From contig NZ_CP034464.1 of the NCBI RefSeq assembly GCF_003955735.1, positions 4,216,001 through 4,280,000 on the forward strand: 64,000 bases of DNA. The letters run 5' to 3'. Shown here piece by piece: positions 47,130 to 59,394 of this stretch. The notes below the pieces were generated by a model. It searched no databases, was not told the origin of the DNA, and was given only the letters and a program-made list of their open reading frames with translations. The stretch's first letter is position 1. Each line of letters begins with the position of its first letter. A program made the position numbers and the translations under genes. Origin of the DNA: Undibacterium parvum (GTDB lineage Bacteria > Pseudomonadota > Gammaproteobacteria > Burkholderiales > Burkholderiaceae_D).

Positions 47130-48722
47130 ATGCACTCAAAAATACTCATTCTTGATTTTGGCTCGCAAGTCACTCAATTGATCGCCAGACGTGTTCGCGA
47201 TTCCGGTGTGTTTTCCGAAGTCTTTCCTTACGACGTCAGTGATGAATTTATCCGTAACTATGGTGCATCAGGCATTATCTTATCCGGTGGTCCTAGTAGT
47301 GTTACGGAAGGTGATACGCCACGTGCACCTGTTGCAGTATTCGATGCTGGCGTTCCAGTTCTTGGTATTTGCTATGGCATGCAGACCATGGCAGAGCAAC
47401 TTGGCGGTAAGGTCGAGAATGGTAAAGTACGCGAATTTGGTTATGCAGAAGTGCGCGCCCGTGGCCATACAAGCTTGTTGAACGGGATTAATGATTTCGT
47501 TACTGCCGAAGGCCATGGCATGCTGAAAGTCTGGATGAGTCATGGCGATAAAGTCATTGATATGCCAGCCGGTTTTAAATTGATGGCCTCTACTGATAAT
47601 TGCCCTATCGCGGCGATGGCGGATGAAGAGCGTCGTTTTTATGCGGTTCAATTCCATCCTGAAGTGACGCACACTGTACAAGGCGAAGCCATCATAGGTC
47701 GCTTCGTGCACGAAATTTGCGGTTGTAAATCAGACTGGAATATGCCCGATTATATCGCTGAAGCGGTCGCTTCGATTCGTGCGCAGGTCGGTGATGATGA
47801 GGTAATTCTCGGTTTGTCCGGCGGAGTTGATAGTAGTGTGGCTGCAGCTTTGATACACCGCGCGATCGGTGATAAATTGACTTGCGTCTTTGTTGATCAT
47901 GGCCTGTTGCGCCTTGATGAAGGCAAAATGGTCATGGAAATGTTTAGTAAAAACCTCGGTGTTAAAGTCATACAGGTGAATGCCGAACAGCAGTTCATGG
48001 GGCATTTGGCTGGTGTCACAGATCCGGAAGCCAAGCGTAAGATTATTGGTCGTGAATTCGTCGAAGTGTTTCAGGTTGAGTCAGCCAAGTTGAGCAATGC
48101 CAAATGGCTGGCGCAAGGAACGATTTATCCCGATGTGATCGAAAGTGCTGGTAAGGGCAAAAAAGGGCATACCATTAAGAGTCATCATAATGTAGGCGGC
48201 TTGCCAGATACTCTGAATTTGAAATTATTAGAGCCCTTGCGCGAGTTGTTCAAGGACGAAGTGCGTAAGTTAGGTGTTGCCTTAGGTCTGCCACACGGCA
48301 TGGTGTACCGCCATCCTTTCCCGGGCCCTGGTCTTGGTGTACGCATACTCGGCGAAGTGAAGAAAGAATTCGCCGATTTACTACGTCGCGCTGATGCTAT
48401 TTTCATCGAGGAGTTGCGCAATACCTTGGTAGATACCGCGGCCGCTGACAGTAAGTTGAATTGGTACGATGCGACTAGTCAGGCCTTTGCGGTATTTTTA
48501 CCAGTCAAATCTGTCGGTGTGATGGGTGACGGCCGTACCTATGAATATGTGGTGGCATTACGTGCCGTGCAAACTCTCGATTTCATGACGGCGCAATGGG
48601 CACATCTGCCGCACGATTTGTTAGGCAAGGTTTCTAACCGTATCATCAATGAAGTCCGTGGCATTAATCGCGTGGTCTATGATATCTCTGGCAAACCACC
48701 CGCAACGATAGAGTGGGAATAA
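47130..48722 (+). CDS. guaA: GMP synthase (glutamine-hydrolysing)
   Basis: A 530-residue enzyme aminating XMP to GMP. The class I glutaminase domain (1-200) has the nucleophile Cys in [16 protein letters not shown] and the triad His/Glu in QFHPEVTHT. The ATP pyrophosphatase P-loop is [14 protein letters not shown]. The C-terminal dimerisation domain ends [10 protein letters not shown] as usual. It follows the GAF-GGDEF-like gene by 3 bp and precedes queE. Confidence 0.97.
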   Translation: MHSKILILDFGSQVTQLIARRVRDSGVFSEVFPYDVSDEFIRNYGASGIILSGGPSSVTEGDTPRAPVAVFDAGVPVLGICYGMQTMAEQLGGKVENGKVREFGYAEVRARGHTSLLNGINDFVTAEGHGMLKVWMSHGDKVIDMPAGFKLMASTDNCPIAAMADEERRFYAVQFHPEVTHTVQGEAIIGRFVHEICGCKSDWNMPDYIAEAVASIRAQVGDDEVILGLSGGVDSSVAAALIHRAIGDKLTCVFVDHGLLRLDEGKMVMEMFSKNLGVKVIQVNAEQQFMGHLAGVTDPEAKRKIIGREFVEVFQVESAKLSNAKWLAQGTIYPDVIESAGKGKKGHTIKSHHNVGGLPDTLNLKLLEPLRELFKDEVRKLGVALGLPHGMVYRHPFPGPGLGVRILGEVKKEFADLLRRADAIFIEELRNTLVDTAAADSKLNWYDATSQAFAVFLPVKSVGVMGDGRTYEYVVALRAVQTLDFMTAQWAHLPHDLLGKVSNRIINEVRGINRVVYDISGKPPATIEWE

Positions 48723-48743
48723 TCGTATGGGGATTCGCGCGTC

Positions 48744-49379
48744 GTGACGTATAGCATCAAAGAGAGTTTTTATACACTGCAGGGCGAAGGTAATCATGCT
48801 GGACGCCCGGCAGTATTTTGTCGCTTTACCGGATGCAATCTGTGGAGCGGCAGAGAAGAAGATAGGTCGTCTGCCGTGTGCCAGTTTTGCGATACTGACT
48901 TCGTCGGCGTCAATGGTGAGGGCGGTGGTAAATTCAAAACTGCACTAGCCTTAGCCGAGCGCATTAATAGCTTATGGCCGACATCCTATCCGCAAACAAA
49001 ATATGTGGTGTTCACCGGTGGTGAGCCACTATTGCAGCTCGATGCCAACTTAATCAAGGCCATGCATCAGTTCGGCTTTGAAATTGCCATTGAAACTAAT
49101 GGCACTTTGCCGGTTCCTGAGGGCGTAGATTGGGTCTGTGTCAGTCCCAAGATGGGTTCCAAGTTGGTCGTGCTCAAGGGCAGCGAACTAAAAGTGGTAA
49201 TTCCTCAACTGGGGCAACCCATGAGTGAATACGCATCCTTGGACTTTGAACATTTTTTTGTGCAGGCCATGGATGGCCCGTTACAAGCAGACAATTTGCG
49301 CTTGGCAATCGACTATTGCAAAGCGCACCCTCAGTGGAAGTTAAGTGTGCAAACTCACAAACTTCTTCAAATACCCTAA
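48744..49379 (+). CDS. queE: 7-carboxy-7-deazaguanine synthase
   Basis: A 211-residue radical-SAM enzyme that forms the deazaguanine ring in queuosine synthesis. TLQGEGNHAGRPAVF and the cluster motif with a long spacer, CRFTGCNLW...CQFCDTDFVG, are typical of the Burkholderiales QueE type. FTGGEPLLQLD is the second SAM motif. The start is a GTG at 48744; no in-frame ATG upstream fits. The substrate is CPH4 from QueD, encoded next. Confidence 0.93.
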   Translation: MTYSIKESFYTLQGEGNHAGRPAVFCRFTGCNLWSGREEDRSSAVCQFCDTDFVGVNGEGGGKFKTALALAERINSLWPTSYPQTKYVVFTGGEPLLQLDANLIKAMHQFGFEIAIETNGTLPVPEGVDWVCVSPKMGSKLVVLKGSELKVVIPQLGQPMSEYASLDFEHFFVQAMDGPLQADNLRLAIDYCKAHPQWKLSVQTHKLLQIP

Positions 49380-49400
49380 ATTCGCTGTACAGGCCTGACC

Positions 49401-49844
49401 ATGCTCACCATCACTAGAAAAGTAGAATTCGATACCGGACATCGAATTCCTGACCACAATAGCCAATGCCGTAATCTGCATGGGCATCGCTATACCTTGC
49501 TGATCACCTTGACCGGCGATGTCGTTGAAAAAGACGGTGAGTCGGATAATGGCATGATTATGGATTTTGGCGATATCAAAGCACTGGCCAATCAATATTT
49601 GGTGGATCTTTGGGATCATGCCTTTATCGTGTATGAAAAAGATAGCGTCGTGCGTGAATTTTTGGAGAGCATGCCGAATCATAAGACGGTAGTGATCGAC
49701 CGGGTTCCTACGGTAGAAAATCTAGCTAAGATCGCCTTTGATATTTTAAAAAATGTGTATCACGATCGCTATGGTCGGCATATGTCTTTGTCTAAAGTCA
49801 CCTTGTACGAAACACCCAATTGCTGGGCTGAGATCGACGCTTAG
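49401..49844 (+). CDS. queD: 6-carboxy-5,6,7,8-tetrahydropterin synthase
   Basis: A 147-residue tunnelling-fold enzyme converting dihydroneopterin triphosphate to CPH4 for queuosine. Zinc ligands are in FDTGHRIP and NLHGHRY; LWDHAFIVYE and the closing KVTLYETPNCWAEI complete the active site. It lies 21 bp after queE, so the pair is an operon. The GTP precursor is linked to the guaA pathway just upstream. Confidence 0.94.
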   Translation: MLTITRKVEFDTGHRIPDHNSQCRNLHGHRYTLLITLTGDVVEKDGESDNGMIMDFGDIKALANQYLVDLWDHAFIVYEKDSVVREFLESMPNHKTVVIDRVPTVENLAKIAFDILKNVYHDRYGRHMSLSKVTLYETPNCWAEIDA

Positions 49845-49854
49845 CGACCAATAA

Positions 49855-51308
<1,454 letters not shown>

Positions 51309-51325
51309 AGGTCTCTTCTTTGCAT

Positions 51326-51377
51326 AAAAAGCAGTCTGAGTATGCTTTAATCAGACTACCCACTATCTGCTTTTTTT
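51326..51377 (+). terminator. Nested rho-independent terminator after ldcA
   Basis: Outer stem AAAAAGCAG / CTGCTTTTTTT encloses an inner stem GTCTGA / TCAGAC. It begins 18 bp after the ldcA stop. Confidence 0.8.
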
Positions 51378-51418
51378 CTTCTCTTCTCTTCTCTTCTCTT
51401 CTCTTCTCTTCTCTTCTT
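51377..51418 (+). repeat. CTCTT pentanucleotide tandem repeat
   Basis: Seven uninterrupted CTCTT units (51381-51415) with partial units at each side. It lies in the 324-bp gap between ldcA and the 2-aminobenzoate-CoA ligase gene, about 215 bp upstream of the ligase start. Such repeats can change length by slippage. No reading frame crosses it. The rest of the gap holds AT-rich sequence without a clear promoter. Confidence 0.9.
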
Positions 51419-51632
51419 GCGGTGTGACATAAGGCCCTGTCGTTATTTGGACTAGCTTTTTAAATAATTCTTTACCTCTATATAGTTTAGGTTTAAAGTA
51501 AATTTTTCCGACCTTGTTCTTGTCCGTAAATTGAGTCTTTCAGTGGATCATTTGCTTACCTCGCACTCGTCTTTTAGCTGATGATATTTTTTTCGTAAAA
51601 ATCGACCATTTTTTGATGTGTATGGAGTAGTG

Positions 51633-53309
51633 ATGACTTCAGAGACTCGCCCAAAATCCGCTCATCTAGATAGTTTTGCCTACAATCATTTGCCGCCGCG
51701 CGTGCTGTGGCCAGACTTGATTTTTACTTTGCCGCAGCTGCACTATCCGGAGCGCCTCAATTGCGTCAGCGAATTGCTGGGCAAGATGGATCAGCCAGAA
51801 CTACGCGATCGAGTAGCGATACGCACCTATACCGAGAGCTGGACTTACGCCAGATTGATCGCCAGCGTGAATCAGATCGCCCACGTCTTGCAACAGGATA
51901 TGCAGCTAGTACCTGGTAAGCGCGTCTTGTTGCGCGGAGCGAATAACCCCATGATGGCGGCCTGTACTCTGGCGGTGCTCAAGGCAGGTTGTATCGCGGT
52001 GCCGACCATGCCTTTACTGCGCGCTAAAGAGTTGGGCGTGATTGTCGCAAAGGCAGAAATATCGGCGGCACTTTGCTCTGCCTCATTGCGTGATGAAATG
52101 GTATTTGTTGAAGAAAATTCTAGCCACCTAAAACAAGTGATTTACTTTAATGAGACTGGCGAGACTGGCGAGACTGGCGAGACTGGTGAGACTTCGCTGG
52201 AATCTTTAATGCAGAGTAAGTCGATAGAGTTTGCTGCGGTCGATACTTTGGCGGAAGATATTTGCCTGATTAGTTTTACTTCCGGCACCACAGGTATGCC
52301 CAAGGGCACCATGCATTTTCATAGAGATTTATTGGCAATTTGCGATTGCTTCCCGCGCTCAGTGCTGGCAACTCAGTCGGATGATGTGTTTATCGGGACG
52401 CCGCCGCTGGCCTTCACTTTTGGCCTTGGCGGCTTACTCTTGTTCCCGCTCAGAGTAGGTGCGAGCACCGTCTTATTAGAAAAACTCACGCCAGAAACTT
52501 TGCTCAAAGGCATAGCCGATTTTGGCGCGACTATTTGTTTTACTGCGCCGACCTTTTACCGGCAAATGGCGGTATTGGCTAAATCCTTCGATCTCACGCG
52601 CTTACAGAAAACCGTCTCGGCGGGCGAAGCGCTACCCGTGTCTACCCGCGAAGCCTGGCAGCAAGCTACGGGCTTGGTCATGATCGACGGCATAGGCGCG
52701 ACCGAGATGCTGCACATCTTTATTTCTGCCGCTGGGGAGCAGGTTCGTAGCGGTGCCACCGGCAAGGTGATCCCGGGCTATCAGGCCTGCGTCCTCGACG
52801 AGACCGGTAATGTACTTGGCCCTGGCCTTGTGGGGCGTCTGGCGGTCAAAGGGCCAACTGGTTGCCGTTACCTTGCCGATACGCGTCAAGCAAACTATGT
52901 CTGTAATGGCTGGAACCTGACCGGAGACTCTTACCAGATGGACGTCGATGGCTATTTTTGGTATCGGGCCCGTAGTGACGATATGATTATTTCGGCAGGC
53001 TACAATATTGCCGGTCCCGAGGTCGAAGAGATCGTGTTGATGCATGCGGCAGTGGCCGAGTGTGCCGTGGTCGGTTTGCCGGATGAAGAGCGAGGTCAAA
53101 AGGTGACTGCTTTTGTGGTCTTAAAGCCTGATCAGATCGCCTCACCAGAGCTGATTAAGCAGATCCAGGATTTAGTGAAAGACACCATCGCTCCGTATAA
53201 ATATCCGCGAGCTATTGAGTTTTGCAGCTCTTTACCAAGAACCGAGACCGGCAAAATTCAGCGCTTTAAACTGCGCCAAATAGGTCTGGCGAAAGCATCA
53301 ATAGTATGA
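51633..53309 (+). CDS. abmG: 2-aminobenzoate-CoA ligase (benzoate-CoA ligase family)
   Basis: A 558-residue ANL-family adenylate-forming ligase. The ATP loop is [29 protein letters not shown] and the hinge region [17 protein letters not shown] are typical of the benzoate/2-aminobenzoate branch; the catalytic Lys is in [14 protein letters not shown]. It activates anthranilate (or a similar benzoate) to its CoA thioester, the first step for the fused monooxygenase encoded next, with which it overlaps by 4 bp. ATG 51633 has a GGAG site. A (GET) repeat at about residues 175-187 is an unusual insertion. Confidence 0.87.
   Translation: MTSETRPKSAHLDSFAYNHLPPRVLWPDLIFTLPQLHYPERLNCVSELLGKMDQPELRDRVAIRTYTESWTYARLIASVNQIAHVLQQDMQLVPGKRVLLRGANNPMMAACTLAVLKAGCIAVPTMPLLRAKELGVIVAKAEISAALCSASLRDEMVFVEENSSHLKQVIYFNETGETGETGETGETSLESLMQSKSIEFAAVDTLAEDICLISFTSGTTGMPKGTMHFHRDLLAICDCFPRSVLATQSDDVFIGTPPLAFTFGLGGLLLFPLRVGASTVLLEKLTPETLLKGIADFGATICFTAPTFYRQMAVLAKSFDLTRLQKTVSAGEALPVSTREAWQQATGLVMIDGIGATEMLHIFISAAGEQVRSGATGKVIPGYQACVLDETGNVLGPGLVGRLAVKGPTGCRYLADTRQANYVCNGWNLTGDSYQMDVDGYFWYRARSDDMIISAGYNIAGPEVEEIVLMHAAVAECAVVGLPDEERGQKVTAFVVLKPDQIASPELIKQIQDLVKDTIAPYKYPRAIEFCSSLPRTETGKIQRFKLRQIGLAKASIV
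52152..52193 (+). repeat. In-frame 9-bp tandem repeat in the ligase gene
   Basis: GAGACTGGC/T is repeated four times plus a partial unit, coding Glu-Thr-Gly repeats in a surface-loop position before the ATP motif. Changes by whole units keep the frame. Confidence 0.9.
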
Positions 53310-55720
53310 ATAGCATGAATATTTTATGTATAGGTGGCGGTCCCGCCGGGTTGTACTTCAGCCTGCTGATGAAGCAGCAAAACCCAGCGCATCAGATCAC
53401 GGTGGTGGAGCGTAATCGACCTTATGATACCTTTGGTTGGGGCGTGGTGTTTTCTGATCAGACCTTGGCAAATCTAGTCAATGCCGATGCGCCAACTGCA
53501 CGTGCAATTTTGCAAGCCTTTAATCATTGGGATGATATTGATGTCCATTTTAAAGGCCAGGTGGTGAGCTCGGGTGGTCATGGTTTTTGCGGCATAGGGC
53601 GCAAGCGCCTACTGAATATTTTGCAAGAGCGTTGTGAACAACTCGGTGTGAACCTGGTATTTGAGACTGAAGTGGAAGATGATCAAGTTCTTGCACTTCA
53701 GTATGATGCCGATCTGGTGATCGCCAGTGATGGTTTAAATAGCCGCATACGCAGTCGCTATCAAAGCAGTTTTCAGCCAGACATAGATACCAGAAAATGT
53801 CGTTTCATTTGGCTAGGCACCAAAAAATTGTTTTCTGCATTTAGCTTTGCCTTTGAAGAAACGCCGCATGGCTGGTTTCAGGCGCATGCCTATCAATATG
53901 ATGGTGACACTGCCACCTTTATCATAGAGACGCCCGAAGACGTGTGGTTAAGGGCGGGTTTGGATAAAATGAGTCAGTCTGAAACCCTGGCATTTTGTGA
54001 GAACTTATTCGCTAAATATCTCGATGGCCATGCCTTGATGAGTAATGCAGCTCATCAACGCGGCTCTTTAAGTTGGATTAAATTTCCGCGCATTATCTGT
54101 AAAAATTGGGTGCATACGAATACGCTCAATGGCAAAGCTGTGCCGGTAGTATTGATGGGCGACGCTGCCCATACCGCACATTTCTCTATAGGCTCGGGCA
54201 CTAAACTGGCGCTGGAAGATGCGATAGAATTGGCCGCCAGCTTTGCGCAGCATGGTAGCGCAGCTATAGCTGACGTCTTGCCTGCCGTATTAGCCGCGTA
54301 TCAGGAGATACGCAGCATAGAAGTGCTGAAAATTCAAAGTGCGGCGCGCAACTCTATGGAGTGGTTTGAAAACGTAGGGCGTTACACCGCAATGCAAGCG
54401 CAGCAGTTTGCCTACTCTATGCTGACGCGCAGCCAACGCCTCTCGCATGAAAATTTGCGGGTGCGCGATCCCGGGTATGTGCGCAGCTTTGAGCAGTGGA
54501 TAGCCGAGCATGCTTATGCGCATGCTGGCCTGCCTTTGCCCGACACCAAGAGCACGATTCCGCCTATGCTGACGCCGTTTAAGTTGCGCGGCGTGCTGCT
54601 GAAAAACCGTATCGTGGTTTCGCCCATGGCGCAATATTCGGCCGTAGACGGGCTAGTGGGCGACTACCATCTAGTGCATTTAGGAGCGCGCGCCATGGGC
54701 GGCGCTGCCTTGGTGTTTGCCGAGATGACTTGCGTCTCGGCCGAGGCGCGCATCACGTCGGCCTGTCCCGGCCTGTATCGCCCCGAGCATACGCAAGCCT
54801 GGCGCCGTATCGTGGATTTTGTGCATCAACATACCGACGCCAAGATAGGGATGCAACTTGGGCATGCCGGTGCCAAGGGCTCGACCCGCCCAGCCCACGA
54901 AGGCATAGATCAGCCTCTGGCTGAGGGCAATTGGCCTTTGATTTCGGCCTCGCCGCAGCAATACTTGCCAGGCATATCGCAGACCGCACGCGCCGCTAGC
55001 CGTGCCGACCTGAATCAGGTGCTGAATGATTTTGTGTGCGCCACCAAAGCGGCTGCACTCGCCGGGTTTGACTGGTTAGAGCTACATTGCGCGCATGGTT
55101 ATCTGCTATCAAGCTTTATCTCTCCCCTGACTAATCAACGTGAGGATGAATATGGTGGTTCGCTAGACAATCGCTGCCGTTTTCCGCTGCAAGTGTTTAA
55201 GGCGATCCGCGCCGTCTGGTCGGCCGATAAACCGATCAGCGTCAGAATCTCGGCGCACGATTGGGTCGCGGGCGGTATCACGCCCGACCACGCGGTGCAG
55301 ATCGCCAGGCTGTTTAAAGATGCGGGTGCCGACATGATAGATTGCTCGTCTGGCCAGGTCAGTAAGCAAGAGCAACCGGTGTATGGCCGCATGTTCCAGA
55401 CCCCGTTTGCCGATCGCATCCGCAACGAGGCGCAGATAGCAACGATCGCGGTCGGTTCTATCTTTGAGGCGGATCACGCCAACAGCATTATCGCTGCTGG
55501 GCGTGCCGATCTGTGTGCGATTGCGCGGCCGCATCTGGCCGACCCGGCATGGACACTGCATGAGGCGGCGAAACTCGGATTTAGCGAAATTGCGTGGCCG
55601 CAGCAATACCTGGCGGGCAAACAGCAATTGGAAAGAAATCTGCAACGTGAGCGGCAAATCAATGCTGCCAATAGTGCGCTGACACCGCAGCAAATCGCAG
55701 CTAAATTACTCGAAGGCTAA
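53306..55720 (+). CDS. abmA: 2-aminobenzoyl-CoA monooxygenase/reductase (two-domain flavoprotein)
   Basis: An 804-residue fusion. Residues 1-390 are an FAD monooxygenase like salicylyl-CoA 5-hydroxylase ([42 protein letters not shown]). From about residue 412 an old-yellow-enzyme domain follows ([53 protein letters not shown]). This architecture is that of the Azoarcus evansii enzyme that hydroxylates and then reduces 2-aminobenzoyl-CoA to a non-aromatic product, using NADH and oxygen. It overlaps the ligase gene by 4 bp. The remaining genes downstream would degrade the alicyclic CoA ester. Confidence 0.9.
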   Translation: MNSMNILCIGGGPAGLYFSLLMKQQNPAHQITVVERNRPYDTFGWGVVFSDQTLANLVNADAPTARAILQAFNHWDDIDVHFKGQVVSSGGHGFCGIGRKRLLNILQERCEQLGVNLVFETEVEDDQVLALQYDADLVIASDGLNSRIRSRYQSSFQPDIDTRKCRFIWLGTKKLFSAFSFAFEETPHGWFQAHAYQYDGDTATFIIETPEDVWLRAGLDKMSQSETLAFCENLFAKYLDGHALMSNAAHQRGSLSWIKFPRIICKNWVHTNTLNGKAVPVVLMGDAAHTAHFSIGSGTKLALEDAIELAASFAQHGSAAIADVLPAVLAAYQEIRSIEVLKIQSAARNSMEWFENVGRYTAMQAQQFAYSMLTRSQRLSHENLRVRDPGYVRSFEQWIAEHAYAHAGLPLPDTKSTIPPMLTPFKLRGVLLKNRIVVSPMAQYSAVDGLVGDYHLVHLGARAMGGAALVFAEMTCVSAEARITSACPGLYRPEHTQAWRRIVDFVHQHTDAKIGMQLGHAGAKGSTRPAHEGIDQPLAEGNWPLISASPQQYLPGISQTARAASRADLNQVLNDFVCATKAAALAGFDWLELHCAHGYLLSSFISPLTNQREDEYGGSLDNRCRFPLQVFKAIRAVWSADKPISVRISAHDWVAGGITPDHAVQIARLFKDAGADMIDCSSGQVSKQEQPVYGRMFQTPFADRIRNEAQIATIAVGSIFEADHANSIIAAGRADLCAIARPHLADPAWTLHEAAKLGFSEIAWPQQYLAGKQQLERNLQRERQINAANSALTPQQIAAKLLEG

Positions 55721-55725
55721 AGCGC

Positions 55726-56544
55726 ATGCCAATCAATTCTCTCCCTGTCACTGCGCTCTCGCACGGCGCTCTCGTTGGCAAGCATGCGCTGGTCACTGGT
55801 GGCGCGCAGGGCATAGGTCTTGCCATCGCCAAAAGCTTGTTGCTGCAAGCGGCTAGTGTGACCATCGCAGGCCGTACCGAGGCCAGTCTACAGGCTGCCG
55901 TGCTGGCCTTACAAGATGCGGTGCAGGCGGATGCCTGCTTGGGCTATGTGCAGCTCGATGTCAGTGATGCCGCCAGCGTCGCGTTAGCTGTGGCCGCCGC
56001 AACGCAGGCGCGTGGCAGTATCGATATTCTGATCAATAATGCCGGCCAGGCTGCGGCTGCGCCTTTTCTTAAAACCGATGCCGAGCTTTGGCAGCGTATG
56101 TTAGCTGTCAATCTGACCGGCAGTTTTCATTGTACGCAGGCGGTCTTGCCGGCGATGTTGCAAGCAGGCTGGGGGCGCATCGTCAACCTGGTCAGTACCG
56201 CCGGATTAAAGGGCTACGCCTACGTCACGGCCTACTGCGCTGCCAAACATGGCGTGATCGGTTTGACGCGCGCCTTGGCGCTAGAAGTGGCGACTAAGGG
56301 AGTGACCGTGAACGCGGTTTGCCCCGGTTATACCGAGACTGACTTGCTGCAACAGGCGCTGGAAAACATCGTCGCCAAGACTGGACGCAGTGAGCAAGAG
56401 GCGAAGGCTGAGTTGGGCGCGGCCAATCCACAGCAGCGCCTGGTGCAGCCCGATGAGGTGGCCAATGCCGTGCTGTGGTTGTGTCTACCGCAGTCGGCGG
56501 CGATGAATGGCCAGGCGATTGCGGTTGCCGGTGGCGAAATCTGA
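55726..56544 (+). CDS. SDR family 3-hydroxyacyl-CoA dehydrogenase-like protein
   Basis: A 272-residue short-chain dehydrogenase. NAD motif TGGAQGIGLAIA, NNAG at the end of strand 4, catalytic Ser in LVSTAGLKGY and Tyr/Lys in YCAAKHG. VCPGYTETDL is typical of FabG/3-hydroxybutyrate-like members. It lies 5 bp after the monooxygenase/reductase gene, so it probably oxidises or reduces a hydroxy/oxo intermediate of the 2-aminobenzoyl-CoA route; the step is inferred. Confidence 0.88.
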   Translation: MPINSLPVTALSHGALVGKHALVTGGAQGIGLAIAKSLLLQAASVTIAGRTEASLQAAVLALQDAVQADACLGYVQLDVSDAASVALAVAAATQARGSIDILINNAGQAAAAPFLKTDAELWQRMLAVNLTGSFHCTQAVLPAMLQAGWGRIVNLVSTAGLKGYAYVTAYCAAKHGVIGLTRALALEVATKGVTVNAVCPGYTETDLLQQALENIVAKTGRSEQEAKAELGAANPQQRLVQPDEVANAVLWLCLPQSAAMNGQAIAVAGGEI

Positions 56545-56710
56545 TGTCTAAGCTTAGCTATTGTCGATTTTAGGGGAGTATAGTGAAAAACATAGTCGAT
56601 AGCGCACGTATTCATTGGGCGATGAAAATATACCCACTGGAGTATGTTTTGATGTATGTGCCGATGTTGGCGCCTCTGGTTGGTCGGATCAATCAGCGCT
56701 GGGAGCGGCC

Positions 56711-57196
56711 ATGAATAGCAAGGCCAGCAATTATGATGTAGAGAGCAGAGTGACCGATCAGCACCATCAGTCACTTAAACTGTGGTTGCGTATGCTCTCT
56801 TGTAGCACCATGATAGAGACTGAGGTCAGAACCCGGCTGCGCAATGAGTTTGAGATTACCTTGCCGCGTTTTGATTTGATGGCGCAATTAGAGCGTCACC
56901 CACAAGGCTTGCGCATGGGCGAGTTGTCGCAGCGCTTGATGGTCACGGGCGGTAATATCACCGGCATCACCGATCAGTTAGAGCAAGAAAAACTGGTCGT
57001 GCGGGTGGCCGATAGCAAGGACAGACGAGCGTATAGCGTGAAACTCACGGCGCTAGGTCATGCCAGTTTCCAGCGTATGGCAGCAGTCCACGAAGCGTGG
57101 ATCGCCGATATGTTCGGCGGCCTCAGTAGCGAGCAAAAGAGCAGTCTGTTTGAGATTTTGGCGCAGATGAAAGTACATTTAAATAAGCGGATTTAA
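56711..57196 (+). CDS. MarR family transcriptional regulator
   Basis: A 161-residue regulator from the ATG at 56711, which has a GGGAG ribosome site; longer starts lack support. The winged helix is visible: LPRFDLMAQLERHPQGLRMGELSQRLMVTGGNITGITDQLEQEKLV and the wing DSKDRRAYSVKLT, given here in family order across residues 50-115. It lies inside the 2-aminobenzoate cluster between the SDR and crotonase genes and probably represses it until a CoA-thioester inducer binds, as for related MarR proteins. Confidence 0.9.
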   Translation: MNSKASNYDVESRVTDQHHQSLKLWLRMLSCSTMIETEVRTRLRNEFEITLPRFDLMAQLERHPQGLRMGELSQRLMVTGGNITGITDQLEQEKLVVRVADSKDRRAYSVKLTALGHASFQRMAAVHEAWIADMFGGLSSEQKSSLFEILAQMKVHLNKRI

Positions 57197-57285
57197 ATAA
57201 GTGGTTTTAAATAAATGAATTAAATACGCGCAGCAAATAAACCCAATATTCCCCGTTAAGCTGATCACAGCCTAGGAGTCATCAC

Positions 57286-58140
57286 ATGAAATACTTATCC
57301 GGACAAGCGCAGAATCTGCCTGGAAATCGCCAAAGCTTGGGCGCCTATACTGCTAGTCATTTCTCGTATTCTGTAACTGAGGCGGTGGCAACGATAGTCT
57401 TGAATCGGCCTGAACGCAAGAACCCCTTGAGCTTCGATTCCTACGCTGAATTGCGCGATCTGTTTCGTAGTCTGGCGTATGCCGACGATGTGAAAGCGAT
57501 CGTGATTGCTGGTGCTGGCGATAATTTTTGCTCGGGCGGCGACGTGCATGAAATCATCGGGCCTCTGACTAAGCTCGATATGCCGGGTTTGCTTAGTTTT
57601 ACCCGCATGACGGGCGACCTGGTGAAGGCGATGCGCGCTTGCCCGCAGCCTATCGTGGCGGCGGTCGATGGGATTTGTGCCGGTGCTGGCGCGATCTTGG
57701 CGCTGGCATCAGATATTCGCTTTGGCACCTTGCGCAGTAAAACCGCATTTTTGTTTACGCGGGTGGGCTTGGCCGGCTGCGACATGGGCGCCTGCGCCTT
57801 GCTGCCACGTGTGATAGGCCAGGGGAGGGCGGCCGATCTGCTGTTTTCCGGACGCAGTATGTCGGGCGAAGAGGGCGAACGCTGGGGCTTTTTCAATCGT
57901 CTGAGTATCCCCGAAGCCGTACGTACTGACGCCCAGGTGTATGCCAAACATCTGGCCGACGGCCCCACCTTTGCGCATGGCATGACCAAAAAAATGCTGC
58001 AGCAAGAATGGAGCATGAGCGTCGATGAGGCGATCGAGGCCGAGGCACAAGCGCAAGCGATTTGCATGATGACCAATGATTTTCATCGTGCCTACCACGC
58101 CTTTGTGGCAAAACAAAATCCAGAATTTGAGGGGGATTAA
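57286..58140 (+). CDS. Enoyl-CoA hydratase/isomerase (crotonase) family protein
   Basis: A 284-residue crotonase-fold enzyme. The CoA/oxyanion motif is [11 protein letters not shown] and the second oxyanion segment is [16 protein letters not shown]. The canonical catalytic Glu of that segment (GGG-x-ELAL) is Ile at position 137, and the second catalytic position region reads GLAGCDMGA with Asp 166. A standard hydratase mechanism is therefore doubtful; a ring-opening hydrolase or isomerase role on the alicyclic CoA ester is possible. It is 2 bp from the acyl-CoA dehydrogenase gene. Confidence 0.85.
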   Translation: MKYLSGQAQNLPGNRQSLGAYTASHFSYSVTEAVATIVLNRPERKNPLSFDSYAELRDLFRSLAYADDVKAIVIAGAGDNFCSGGDVHEIIGPLTKLDMPGLLSFTRMTGDLVKAMRACPQPIVAAVDGICAGAGAILALASDIRFGTLRSKTAFLFTRVGLAGCDMGACALLPRVIGQGRAADLLFSGRSMSGEEGERWGFFNRLSIPEAVRTDAQVYAKHLADGPTFAHGMTKKMLQQEWSMSVDEAIEAEAQAQAICMMTNDFHRAYHAFVAKQNPEFEGD

Positions 58141-58142
58141 TT

Positions 58143-59372
58143 TTGCCCGCGCTAACACTAGATATCAGCTACCTTGAGTGGCCATTTTTTGAGCCTAAAC
58201 ACCGGGTCTTGCAAGCGAGTCTGGACGCTTGGGCCAGAGAGCATATAGCGCAAACGCATGGCGCGGATGTCGATCAGGCTTGCCGCGATCTGGTAGCGCA
58301 ACTGGCCGCTGGCGGTTGGTTGCAACACGCGATCGCCGGTCGCGCCTACGGTGCGGCAGAACAGCAGATCGACACCCGTGCGATTTGCCTGATACGCGAA
58401 ACCCTGGCACGGCACGCAGGCTTGGCTGATTTTGCCTTTGCCATGCAGGGCCTGGGCTCGGGCGCGATTAGTCTGTTTGGCAGCGAACTGCAAAAACAAA
58501 ACTACTTAGCGAAAGTCATGCAAGGCGCGGCGATCGCTGCCTTTGCTTTGTCTGAGCCAGAGGCTGGCTCAGATGTGGCGGCAATGCAATGTAGTGCCAA
58601 TCTAGTCGACAGTGCCGAGGGTGGACACTATGTTTTGAATGGCGAGAAAACCTGGATCTCAAATGGTGGTATCGCTGACTTTTACGTGCTGTTTGCGCGC
58701 ACTGGCGAAGCAGCGGGCGCGCGCGGAATTTCGGCTTTTATCGTGGATGCGACTAGCCCCGGTCTGGAAATCGCAGAACGTATTCATTTGATGGCGCCAC
58801 ACCCTCTGGCACGTTTGCGTCTGACTAATTGCCGCATCCCAGTCATTCAACGCATAGGCGAAGCCGGGCAGGGCTTTAAAGTGGCGATGGCGACGCTGGA
58901 CGTGTTTCGCACCTCGGTCGCGGCAGCGGCGTTGGGTTTTGCCAGGCGCGCCTTGGCCGAGGCCATGCAGCGTGCCACTAGCCGCAAGATGTTTGGCCAG
59001 ACCCTGGCTGATTTTCAGCTGACCCAAGCCAAATTGGCGCAGATGGCAACCGCCATCGATAGCGCTGCCTTGCTCACCTACCGCGCCGCCTGGCAGCGCG
59101 ATCAAGGTAAAAAAGTTACCAAAGAAGCTGCCATGGCGAAACTGGTAGCGACCGAAAATGCGCAGCAAGTGATCGATGCCGCGCTGCAGATGTTTGGTGG
59201 CATGGGCGTGATGAGCGAGGTGCCAGTCGAGCGCCTGTACCGTGAGATCCGCGCTCTGCGCATTTATGAAGGCGCCAGCGAAGTGCAGCAATTAATCATC
59301 GCCAGAGAAATGCTGAAAGACCATGCGGCGCTGGCTGCAACAGTTACTGCAGCAGTTCAGGACACAATTTAA
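58143..59372 (+). CDS. Acyl-CoA dehydrogenase
   Basis: A 409-residue FAD enzyme. [14 protein letters not shown] and [24 protein letters not shown] are flavin-binding segments; [19 protein letters not shown] is mid-domain; the catalytic Glu is in [19 protein letters not shown]. The start is a TTG at 58143 with a GAGGGGG ribosome site; no ATG is available nearby. It would oxidise an acyl-CoA intermediate of the 2-aminobenzoate route, passing electrons to ETF. It lies 2 bp after the crotonase gene. Confidence 0.9.
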   Translation: MPALTLDISYLEWPFFEPKHRVLQASLDAWAREHIAQTHGADVDQACRDLVAQLAAGGWLQHAIAGRAYGAAEQQIDTRAICLIRETLARHAGLADFAFAMQGLGSGAISLFGSELQKQNYLAKVMQGAAIAAFALSEPEAGSDVAAMQCSANLVDSAEGGHYVLNGEKTWISNGGIADFYVLFARTGEAAGARGISAFIVDATSPGLEIAERIHLMAPHPLARLRLTNCRIPVIQRIGEAGQGFKVAMATLDVFRTSVAAAALGFARRALAEAMQRATSRKMFGQTLADFQLTQAKLAQMATAIDSAALLTYRAAWQRDQGKKVTKEAAMAKLVATENAQQVIDAALQMFGGMGVMSEVPVERLYREIRALRIYEGASEVQQLIIAREMLKDHAALAATVTAAVQDTI

Positions 59373-59394
59373 GCACAAGTTAAGGATGGATATC

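Noticed and set aside
51377..51418. CTCTT tract as part of a CRISPR array or coding repeat
   Set aside because: The unit is only 5 bp without spacers, and no reading frame with a start crosses it.
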